A stretch of DNA of 64,000 nucleotides from Streptomyces sp. HM190 (GTDB lineage: Bacteria > Actinomycetota > Actinomycetes > Streptomycetales > Streptomycetaceae). The stretch lies in contig NZ_CP047318.1 in the NCBI RefSeq assembly GCF_009857135.1, positions 5,766,001-5,830,000 on the forward strand, read 5' to 3'. The stretch's first letter is position 1. Each line of letters begins with the position of its first letter. Position numbers and translations under genes: made by a program. This document shows positions 33,425 through 40,557 of this stretch, in pieces. The notes beneath the pieces are model-generated. The model saw nothing but the letters and a program-made list of their open reading frames with translations, was not told the origin of the DNA and did no database searches.

Positions 33425-34177
33425 ATGCACAGCACACTCTTCGCGCACATCCCGGTGGAGCACACCGAGCGCTACACGCTGCAGAACCCGCAGCTGCTCA
33501 AGACGGACGTCACCATCGGCAGCAGCCCCGTCCTGGCACGCCAGGGCGCCATGGTCGCCTTCGAGGGCCAGGTCGACTTCGACAGCCAGTACCGCAACCG
33601 CAGCTGGCGCAACGCGGAGCGGATGACCGGTGAACGCCTGGAACTCATGCGCTGCAAGGGCAACGGGATCGTGTATCTCGCCAACTTCGCGCAGTACCTG
33701 CACATCATGGACGTCGGCCACGGCATCACCGTGGACTCCTCCGCCGTCCTGGCCTTCGACGGTTCGCTGAACGTGGGCATCGTCGCCGTCGACAGCGCCG
33801 TCGAGGTCGCCTCGGCGGGGGCGTACAACCTGGAGCTGTCCGGCGGCGGCAAGGTCGTCCTGATGACCTCCGGCGAGCCGCTGGCGCTCGAAGTGACGCC
33901 CGAGAAGAACATCTGCGTCGACTCGGACGCCGTCATCGCCTGGTCCACCTCGCTGCGCACCCAGCTCCAGGCGCCGACCTCGACGTCCGCCGTGTGGCGC
34001 CGCCGGGGCTCCACCGGTGAGGGCTGGGAGATGCACTTCTCCGGCAGCGGACACGTCCTGGTGCAGCCGAGCGAGCTGCTGCCGCCGCAGCACGTCCGCG
34101 CGTCCGGCGTCCTCGGGCAGTTCGGCATGGGCGCGGGCGGACTGAGCGGGAACAACCTCGGGGGCAGCGGTAACTGA
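33425..34177 (+). CDS. AIM24-family protein with Gly-rich tail
   Basis: A 250-residue AIM24 paralogue. It has GSSPVLARQGAMVAFEGQVDF, GNGIVYLANFAQYLHIM, LSGGGKVVLMTSGEPLALE and VLVQPSELLPP, in the same order as the two preceding genes. It ends in a Gly/Asn/Ser-rich tail (GAGGLSGNNLGGSGN). ATG 33425 has GAGAGGAG upstream. It is the third and last member of the TerD/AIM24 operon and is followed by a strong terminator. Function unknown; hetero-oligomers with the other two are plausible. Confidence 0.85.
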   Translation: MHSTLFAHIPVEHTERYTLQNPQLLKTDVTIGSSPVLARQGAMVAFEGQVDFDSQYRNRSWRNAERMTGERLELMRCKGNGIVYLANFAQYLHIMDVGHGITVDSSAVLAFDGSLNVGIVAVDSAVEVASAGAYNLELSGGGKVVLMTSGEPLALEVTPEKNICVDSDAVIAWSTSLRTQLQAPTSTSAVWRRRGSTGEGWEMHFSGSGHVLVQPSELLPPQHVRASGVLGQFGMGAGGLSGNNLGGSGN

Positions 34178-34209
34178 CCCCCGGGGGCATGGCGCGGACC
34201 TGAGCCATA

Positions 34210-34247
34210 CGTAAGGGGGCGTACGCCACGGCGGACGCCCCCTTACG
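34210..34247. terminator. Bidirectional terminator after the AIM24 operon
   Basis: Perfect 13-base stem CGTAAGGGGGCGT / ACGCCCCCTTACG with a 12-base loop, followed by GCGTTCTTG. It lies between convergent operons and probably serves both. Confidence 0.8.
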
Positions 34248-34278
34248 GCGTTCTTGTCCCGGTGAGGGGTCCGCGCCG

Positions 34279-34800
34279 TCACACCCGCGCCCGCGCCGCC
34301 TCCAGCAGCCGTACGACCGACTCGTCCGCCACGTCCGCCACCTCGGCGTACGGGAACCAGCGCACGTCGAGCGACTCGTCGCTGACCTGGTGCTCGGCGT
34401 CCGACGGAGCCAGCACCGCGTACTGGACGTCGTAGTGCCAGTGGCAGGGCGCCGGGATCGGGTGGCGGTCCAGGCGCACCGGCCCGCCCGGCAGCAGGGT
34501 CAGCCCGGTGACGCCGGACTCCTCCGTCGCCTCGCGCAGGGCGGCGGCCGCGAGGGTCGTGTCCTCGGGCTCGCAGTGGCCCCCCATCTGGAGCCACATG
34601 CGCAGCTTCCGGTGGAGCGTCAGCAGCACCCGCCCGCCCTCGGGGTCGATCACCAGCCCGCTCGCCGTGATGTGCCCGGCCGCGCAGGCCTTCCAGATGC
34701 CGTCCGGGTGCTCGGCCAGATGGTCGAGATAGACCTGGCGCAGCTCCGGCTGGTCCCCGTACCTCTTCAGGACGAGGACCACGTCGTCGTGCAGGCTCAC
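34279..34800 (-). CDS. Nudix hydrolase
   Basis: A 173-residue Nudix protein. The box reads GGHCEPEDTTLAAAALREAT followed by EESG, a common actinobacterial variant with one extra residue before REAxEE. GTG 34800 overlaps the stop of the zincin gene (GTGA), so translation is coupled. The substrate cannot be read from sequence; HWHYDVQYAVLAPSD suggests a small-molecule or nucleotide pyrophosphatase. It ends 32 bases from the shared terminator. Confidence 0.88.
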   Translation of the reverse strand: MSLHDDVVLVLKRYGDQPELRQVYLDHLAEHPDGIWKACAAGHITASGLVIDPEGGRVLLTLHRKLRMWLQMGGHCEPEDTTLAAAALREATEESGVTGLTLLPGGPVRLDRHPIPAPCHWHYDVQYAVLAPSDAEHQVSDESLDVRWFPYAEVADVADESVVRLLEAARARV

Positions 34801-36212
34801 TCGGTGTCGTCGTCCTTCTTCTTCAGGTCCGGCTTCTCGCCGGACCCGGACGCCGCCTCGCCGAGCATCTTGTCCAGTTCCGAGAAGTCCATCTGCTCGC
34901 GGTGGACGAAGCCGTCGGGGTCGTCCAGGTCGGAGGCGTTGGGCAGCATGTCCGGGTGGGCCCACAGCGCGTCCCGGCCGTCGACGCCGCGTGCGTCGGT
35001 CAGGGAGGCCCACAGCCGGGACGCGTCGCGCAGCCGGCGGGGACGCAGCTCCAGCCCGATCAGCGTGGCGAACGTCTGCTCGGCCGGGCCACCCGTGGCA
35101 CGGCGGCGGCGCAGCGTCTCACGGAGCGCGTCCGCTGACGACAGGCGGGGCTTCGCGGCCGCGTGCACCACCGCGTCGACCCAGCCCTCCACCAGCGCCA
35201 GCGCCGTCTCCAGACGGGCCAGGGCGGCCTTCTGCTCCGGGGTGTCCTCCGGCTGGAACATGCCCTGCTGGAGTGCCTGCTGCAGCTCCTCGGGGTTCTG
35301 CGGGTCGAACTGGCCGACCACGTCCTCCAGCTTCGCCGTGTCGACCTTGATCCCGCGCGCGTAGCCCTCGACGGCGCCGAACAGGTGCGAGCGCAGCCAC
35401 GGCACATGTGCGAAGAGCCGCTGGTGGGCGGCCTCGCGCAGCGCCAGGTAGAGCCGCACCTCGTCCTGGCCGATGCCCAGGTCCCTGCCGAACGCCTCCA
35501 CGTTGACCGGCAGCAGCGCGGCCTTGCCGGCGGGCCCGAGCGGCAGGCCGACGTCCGTCGAGCCGACGACCTCGCCCGCGAGCACGCCCACGGCCTGCCC
35601 GATCTGCTGGCCGAACATGGCGCCGCCCATCGACTTCATCATGCCGATCAGCGGGCCCGCCATGGCCTGCATCTCCTCCGGCAGGATGTCCCCCATGGCG
35701 CCGCCGACGCGCTCGGCCACCGGGTCCACGAGCTCCTTCCAGGCCGGCAGGGTCGCCTCCACCCACTCCGCGCGGCTCCACGCCACGGCGGTGCCGGCAC
35801 CGGACGGCAGGGACGTCGCGTCGTCGAGCCACAGGTCGGCCAGGCGGACGGCCTCCTGGACGGCGGTGCGCTCGGCGGGGCCGACGCTGGAGTCCTTGGT
35901 GCCGTCGGCGGTGCCCTGGGCGACCGTCTGGCGGGCGATCTGCTTGGCCATGTCCCAGTTCACCGGGCCGCCCTCGTAGGAGAGCATCTGGCCCAGCTGC
36001 TGGAAGGCGGCGCCCAGGTCGGTGGGGTTCATGGAACCGAACATCGCGGCGAACGGATTGTCGGCACCGGCGCCGCCGGCACCGGGGAAGCCGAAGCCGA
36101 ACGGGTTGGCAGGCCCCTGACCACCACCGCTCTGCTGGTCCTTCTTCTTGCCCTCGTCGCCGTCGTCCGGCTCCTCCGGCGGAAGGCCGAATCCGAATGG
36201 GGTGTCACTCAC
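34797..36212 (-). CDS. DUF2342/zincin-type putative metallohydrolase
   Basis: A 471-residue soluble protein of the DUF2342 family (zincin-like fold; annotated in actinobacteria as putative hydrolase, sometimes linked by name to F420). The N-terminus is Gly/Phe/Pro-rich (PFGFGFPGAGGAGADNPFAAMFG). The core carries LREAAHQRLFAHVPWL, the family's metal-site helix in place of a canonical HExxH, and MDFSELDKMLG near the C-terminus. GTG 36212 has AGGAAT upstream. Function unknown. Operon with the Nudix gene by overlap. Confidence 0.8.
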   Translation of the reverse strand: MSDTPFGFGLPPEEPDDGDEGKKKDQQSGGGQGPANPFGFGFPGAGGAGADNPFAAMFGSMNPTDLGAAFQQLGQMLSYEGGPVNWDMAKQIARQTVAQGTADGTKDSSVGPAERTAVQEAVRLADLWLDDATSLPSGAGTAVAWSRAEWVEATLPAWKELVDPVAERVGGAMGDILPEEMQAMAGPLIGMMKSMGGAMFGQQIGQAVGVLAGEVVGSTDVGLPLGPAGKAALLPVNVEAFGRDLGIGQDEVRLYLALREAAHQRLFAHVPWLRSHLFGAVEGYARGIKVDTAKLEDVVGQFDPQNPEELQQALQQGMFQPEDTPEQKAALARLETALALVEGWVDAVVHAAAKPRLSSADALRETLRRRRATGGPAEQTFATLIGLELRPRRLRDASRLWASLTDARGVDGRDALWAHPDMLPNASDLDDPDGFVHREQMDFSELDKMLGEAASGSGEKPDLKKKDDDTE

Positions 36213-36401
36213 GGGATTCCTCGGCTGATAGGGCCGTCGGCTCCACCGACGGCACGGCTGCCCGAACACCACCCAGCCTAGACACCGTGGCGGGTTCGGG
36301 CCTCGGTGCTCCGCCGACCGATGGCCTGCGGCAGGATGGATGCCACCTGGTACGGACGCGTCACCCGCGTTCGTACTGAAGACAACCGCTGGAGACGCCC
36401 G

Positions 36402-37514
36402 GTGAGTTCCCCAGATCCGCAGGTTCGCGCAGCGCGAAACCACTCAACCAGTTCCGCCCCGCGCGGACCCGTCGTCGCGGTCACCGGCGCCGCGTCCGGG
36501 GTGGGCGCGCTGCTCACCGAGCGGCTCGCCGCGTCCGACGGCGTCCGGCAGATCATCGCGATCGACGAGCGGCGGGGGGAGTGCGCGGCCGCCCAGTGGC
36601 ACATCCTGGACGTGCGGGACCCGGCGATCGCCGACAAGCTGCGCGGCGCGGACGTGGTGGTGCACCTCGCGGTCGACCTCGACCTGGGCACCGATCCGGC
36701 GGCACGCAGCGCGTACAACGTGCGGGGCACGCAGACCGTCCTCACGGCGGCCGCCGCCGCCGGGGTGCACCGGGTCGTGCTGTGCACGTCGGCCATGGTC
36801 TACGGGGCGCTGCCCGACAACGAGCTGCCGCTCTCCGAGGACGCCGAGCTGCGGGCGACCGCGGAGGCCACCGGGGTCGGCGACCTGCTGGAGATCGAGC
36901 GTCTCGCACGCCGGGCGCCACGCGCCCACCCGGGCCTCAACGTCACCGTCGTCCGGCCCGCCGTCCTCGTCGGCGGTACGGACACCGCGCTGACCAGGTA
37001 CTTCGAGTCGCCTCGGCTGCTGGTGGTGGCCGGATCGCGGCCCGCCTGGCAGTTCTGCCATGTCGAGGACCTGTGCGGGGCGCTGGAGTACGCCGTCCTG
37101 GAGAAGGTCGACGGGGAGCTGGCCGTCGGGTGCGAGGGCTGGCTGGAGCAGGAGGAGGTCGAGGAGCTCAGCGGGATCCGGCGCATGGAGCTGCCGTCGG
37201 CGGTGGCCCTGGGGGCCGCGGCCCGGCTGCACCGGATCGGGCTCACCCCGTCGCCGGCCGGGGACCTGGCGTACACCATGTACCCGTGGGTCGTCAGCGG
37301 GAGCCGGCTGCACGAGGCCGGGTGGCGGCCGCGGTGGACGAACGAGGAAGTGCTCGCCGAACTGCTGGAGGAGGTGTCCGGGCGGCACACCCTGGCGGGA
37401 CGCCGGCTCGGCCGGAAGGACGCGACGGCTGCGGGCGCCGCGGGCGCGACGGTCGCGCTGCTGGGAACGGCGGCGCTGGTACGGCGGGCGCGGAAGGCTC
37501 GACGCCGGCTGTGA
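36402..37514 (+). CDS. SDR-family NAD-binding protein lacking YxxxK, C-terminal membrane anchor
   Basis: A 370-residue extended SDR: VTGAASGVGALL nucleotide loop, DVVVHLAVDLD, NVRGTQTVL and VLCTSAMVYG strands are intact. Where the catalytic YxxxK should follow, the sequence is GVGDLLEIERLAR, so the Tyr-Lys pair is missing and the protein may bind NAD(P) or sugar nucleotide without catalysis. A hydrophobic segment (AAGATVALLGTAALV) followed by Arg/Lys at the extreme C-terminus looks like a membrane anchor. GTG 36402 has GGAG upstream. It diverges from the zincin operon. Confidence 0.82.
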   Translation: MSSPDPQVRAARNHSTSSAPRGPVVAVTGAASGVGALLTERLAASDGVRQIIAIDERRGECAAAQWHILDVRDPAIADKLRGADVVVHLAVDLDLGTDPAARSAYNVRGTQTVLTAAAAAGVHRVVLCTSAMVYGALPDNELPLSEDAELRATAEATGVGDLLEIERLARRAPRAHPGLNVTVVRPAVLVGGTDTALTRYFESPRLLVVAGSRPAWQFCHVEDLCGALEYAVLEKVDGELAVGCEGWLEQEEVEELSGIRRMELPSAVALGAAARLHRIGLTPSPAGDLAYTMYPWVVSGSRLHEAGWRPRWTNEEVLAELLEEVSGRHTLAGRRLGRKDATAAGAAGATVALLGTAALVRRARKARRRL

Positions 37515-37672
37515 ACGGCGGTGTTGTTGTCCGTGGGACGGCCGGGACGAGGGTGCGACCCGACACGAAGGTGTGCGCCCTGTAGGACGTGACCATCACG
37601 TACGCGTGCGTGCCTGCCGATCCGACCATGTCGGGCCGGTGGCGGGTGGGGCACGATGGAGGTATGACATCG

Positions 37673-38125
37673 ATGAACGATCATCCCGGTGAGCAGAGGG
37701 CCGAGGCGCCCGTCAAGCTGATCGGTGTCCGGGAGACCGCGCTCTCCGTGGACGAGGTCTTCCGGGCCGTCGGGGACGACGCCGCCGGCGGGACCGCACT
37801 GTTCGTGGGGACGGTGCGGAACCACGACGGGGGAGCCGATGTCGAGGAGCTGGGCTATTCGTGTCATCCCACCGCCGAGGCGGAGATGCGGCGCGTCGCG
37901 GAGAAGGTGGTCGCCGACTACCCGGTGCGGGCGCTCGCGGCCGTGCACCGGGTGGGGAGTCTGAAGGTCGGGGATCTCGCGGTGGTCGTGGCCGTGTCGT
38001 GCCCGCACCGCGGTGAGGCGTTCGAGGCGTGCCGCAGGCTCATCGACGACCTGAAGCACGAGGTGCCGATCTGGAAGCACCAGAAGTTCTCCGACGGCAC
38101 GGAGGAGTGGGTCGGCGCCTGCTGA
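37673..38125 (+). CDS. moaE: Molybdopterin synthase catalytic subunit MoaE
   Basis: A 150-residue MoaE. Conserved blocks are GTALFVGTVRNHDGG, HRVGSLKVGDLAVVVAVS, and HRGEAFEACRRLIDDLKHEV followed by PIWKHQ, with the catalytic Lys in the last. MoaE with thiocarboxylated MoaD inserts the two sulfurs of molybdopterin; MoaD is activated by MoeZ, whose gene is in this window. ATG 37673 has GGAGG nine bases upstream; ATG 37664 is too close to it. It stands alone, with no other mo genes adjacent. Confidence 0.93.
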   Translation: MNDHPGEQRAEAPVKLIGVRETALSVDEVFRAVGDDAAGGTALFVGTVRNHDGGADVEELGYSCHPTAEAEMRRVAEKVVADYPVRALAAVHRVGSLKVGDLAVVVAVSCPHRGEAFEACRRLIDDLKHEVPIWKHQKFSDGTEEWVGAC

Positions 38126-38309
38126 GCCGCTTCCGACAGCCTCGGAGAACCCGGGTCGGGGGCTCGAGAACACCCGTGTGGCGTGACCGCGAGGGGGCCA
38201 TTCGCGTTCCGGTTGCGTAACCCGCCCCCCAGCGTGAGCGTTGACGGTGCGGACGGATAATCTGCTGATCAGTCAGTTGCGGTCAGGTGAATGGGGTTGG
38301 GAGGTCGGC

Positions 38310-38474
38310 ATGGCGGCGCTCGCCTGGTTGCTGATTCCACTTGTGGCTGCGATCGGCGCCGGACTGTGGGGCGGCTGGGCCAGTCGGAATCGCAAGAGCA
38401 TCGAGGACGGCACCGAGCTCGCCGGCTACACACGCTTCCGTGAGGCCATGGAGAGGTCCCACACCGGCGGTTGA
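38310..38474 (+). CDS. Small single-pass membrane protein
   Basis: A 54-residue protein with one membrane segment (AALAWLLIPLVAAIGAGLWGGWA) followed by a charged tail (SRNRKSIEDGTELAGYTRFREAM). ATG 38310 is fixed by a strong GGGAGG at five bases; an in-frame GTG upstream is less likely. It has no known domain. The position just before the PDZ-Lon protease gene suggests a membrane neighbour, but there is no direct evidence. Confidence 0.75.
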   Translation: MAALAWLLIPLVAAIGAGLWGGWASRNRKSIEDGTELAGYTRFREAMERSHTGG

Positions 38475-38591
38475 CCTCCGCCCGCCCTGCGCATCGGGAC
38501 CCTCCCGCGCGCCTGATCACCCCGGCCGTCGCCTCCCGCTCGCCGCCGACCCGGACGGCGGCCCCGACAGTGCACTTACGGGCCTGTCCCG

Positions 38592-38597
38592 TACTGT
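38592..38597 (+). promoter_or_regulatory. -10 box for leaderless PDZ-Lon gene
   Basis: TACTGT ends six bases before ATG 38604, which has no Shine-Dalgarno. Confidence 0.5.
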
Positions 38598-38603
38598 CGT
38601 TCC

Positions 38604-39701
38604 ATGCCACGCCGCACCGCGACGATGCTCGCCTCCACCCTGATGCTGATCGCGATCCTGTGCGCGGGAGTGCTCATTCCCGTGCCCTACTCGGAGATGT
38701 CGCCGGGGCCGACGGTGAACACGCTGGGCAAGCACGACGGTGAGCCGGTGCTGCAGATCTCGGGGCACAAGACGTATCCGACGACCGGGCACCTGAACAT
38801 GACCACGGTCCGGGTCACGAGTGCCGACTACAAGATGAACCTCGTCGAGGCCGTCTACGGCTGGCTGGCACACGACAACAAGGTCGTCCCGCACGACACG
38901 CTGTACCCGGACGGCAAGACCGAGGAGCAGTCCACCCAGGAGAACGCCGAGGAGTTCAGCCAGTCCCAGGAGAGCGCCAAGGTCGCCGCCCTGAAGCAAC
39001 TGGGCATTCCCGTGAAGTCCTGGGTGATCGTCTCCACCGTCGTCAAGGGCTCCCCGGCCGAGGGCAAGCTGCACGCCGGTGACGTGATCAAGTCCGTCGA
39101 CGGCACGGCGATCAAGGCACCCGAGGACGTCGCGCAACAGGTCACCAAGCACAAGCCGGGCGAGAACGTCGACTTCGTCATCGTGCCCGCCAAGGCGCAG
39201 GCAGCCGCCGAGAAGAAGAACACCACGGCGACGGAGACCCGGAAGATCACGATCACGACCGCCAAGTCCGACGACTCGGGCGAGGAACGGGCGATCGTCG
39301 GGATCTCCGCCGGGACCGACCACACCTTCCCGTTCACCATCGACATCAAGCTCGCCGACGTGGGCGGCCCGAGCGCCGGTCTGATGTTCGCCCTCGGTAT
39401 CTACGACAAGCTGACGCCGGGCAATCTGACCGGCGGCAAGTTCGTCGCCGGCACCGGCACCATCGACGACAACGGCAAGGTCGGCCCCATCGGCGGCATC
39501 GAGATGAAGACGGTCGGCGCGCGCGGCAAGGGCGCCCAGTACTTCCTGACGCCCAAGGACAACTGCACCGCGGCCGCCAAGGACACCCCCGACGGACTCA
39601 CCCTCGTCAAGGTCGACACCATCAAGGACGCCCTCGGCGCCCTGAAGGACATCCGCTCCGGCAACACCGGCGACCTGCCGAAGTGCACCACCCAGGGCTG
39701 A
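38604..39701 (+). CDS. YlbL-type membrane-anchored PDZ/Lon-like serine protease
   Basis: A 365-residue protein. One N-terminal membrane segment (MLIAILCAGVLIPV), a PDZ domain (about residues 125-200, GSPAEGKLHAGDVIKSVDG), and a C-terminal Lon (S16) protease domain with the Ser in GGPSAGLMFALG (near residue 257) and the Lys in the helix about 45 residues later. The active site faces outside. Bacillus YlbL and its relatives act in envelope quality control and checkpoint-protein clearance. Leaderless start supported by TACTGT. In mycobacteria the orthologue sits next to the UPF0182 gene, as here. Confidence 0.92.
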   Translation: MPRRTATMLASTLMLIAILCAGVLIPVPYSEMSPGPTVNTLGKHDGEPVLQISGHKTYPTTGHLNMTTVRVTSADYKMNLVEAVYGWLAHDNKVVPHDTLYPDGKTEEQSTQENAEEFSQSQESAKVAALKQLGIPVKSWVIVSTVVKGSPAEGKLHAGDVIKSVDGTAIKAPEDVAQQVTKHKPGENVDFVIVPAKAQAAAEKKNTTATETRKITITTAKSDDSGEERAIVGISAGTDHTFPFTIDIKLADVGGPSAGLMFALGIYDKLTPGNLTGGKFVAGTGTIDDNGKVGPIGGIEMKTVGARGKGAQYFLTPKDNCTAAAKDTPDGLTLVKVDTIKDALGALKDIRSGNTGDLPKCTTQG

Positions 39702-39849
39702 CGACCGCGCGCCTCGTAGCCGCCGCGCGCGGCCGCCGCGCGGCCGCCCAGTGGATCAGGACCGCGATCGGCCCTGGCAGGACCGGCCAGCCCTCATCCG
39801 CACTGGCCGATCTCGGCCCTCACCAGCCCTGACCGGTCCGCGAACGCGG

Positions 39850-40392
39850 TCAGTCCGCGAACGTCGCCGTCAGCGCCTCGGCCAGTCCCGGCACCAGCTC
39901 AGGGCCGGTGAGGACCTCGGTCGGGGAGTCCTTCTCGCGCAGCCGCAGCGCGGAGTCGCGGGAGCCGTCCCGCAGGACCGCCACCGTCATGCGGACCTCC
40001 TGGCGCTCCGGGTGGGAGGCGACCCACTCGGTGAGCCGGGCCCCGTCGAGATGGTCCGGCACGGACGCCTCGACGGACGGCGGCAGCATCAGCCGCTCCA
40101 CGGTCAGCGCGCAGCCGACCACCGCGTCTGGCCAGGCGATCGTGCCGAGGAACTCGTCCAGCGCCTTGCCGGTGGGGATCTCGTCCTGCTCGATCGGGGT
40201 GAAGCCACTGCTCTCGGACTCGTCCTCCAGGCCGAGCTGTGCCGCGAGCGCGGGCTCCTGTGCCTTGAGGCGCGCGGTGTCTACGAGGGCGAAGAGGCGA
40301 GCGGGCTGGTCCCAGCCGAGGCCCGAGGCGTACTCGTCGATCTCGAGTACGGCCCGGGTGAGCGGGTTCGCTGCCATGGGAGTGTTGGACAT
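39850..40392 (-). CDS. PPA1309-type conserved protein
   Basis: A 180-residue acidic soluble protein of an actinobacterial family of unknown function (PPA1309). Conserved blocks are LTRAVLEIDEYASGLGWDQPARLFALVDT, FLGTIAWPDAVVGCALTVER and a C-terminal LVPGLAEALTATF. ATG 40392 has AGGA at eight bases; GTG 40398 is an alternative. It converges on the PDZ-Lon gene and diverges from the UPF0182 gene. The intervening region 39702-39849 has several small GC hairpins and no ORF of merit. Confidence 0.82.
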   Translation of the reverse strand: MSNTPMAANPLTRAVLEIDEYASGLGWDQPARLFALVDTARLKAQEPALAAQLGLEDESESSGFTPIEQDEIPTGKALDEFLGTIAWPDAVVGCALTVERLMLPPSVEASVPDHLDGARLTEWVASHPERQEVRMTVAVLRDGSRDSALRLREKDSPTEVLTGPELVPGLAEALTATFAD

Positions 40393-40426
40393 GGTCACAA
40401 TCCTGCCTCGTTCGTTACCCGAAGCG

Positions 40427-40452
40427 GGAACCGAGTAAAGCGTGAGTAAGTT
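40427..40452 (+). promoter_or_regulatory. Possible ECF promoter (GGAAC-18-GTT) before the UPF0182 gene
   Basis: GGAAC at 40427-40431 and GTT at 40450-40452 with an 18-base spacer. It differs from the sigma-R consensus by one base (C for T), so either sigma-R or another ECF sigma could use it. Confidence 0.4.
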
Positions 40453-40557
40453 GCAATAGGTGAGGCTCCTACGACCAGGGGGCTCGCTGAAGGGGCCGTA
40501 GACGCGGTCCCGACGTCATCGACAGCGATTTTCGAGGTGCGCACCTTGGCTTTCCAG

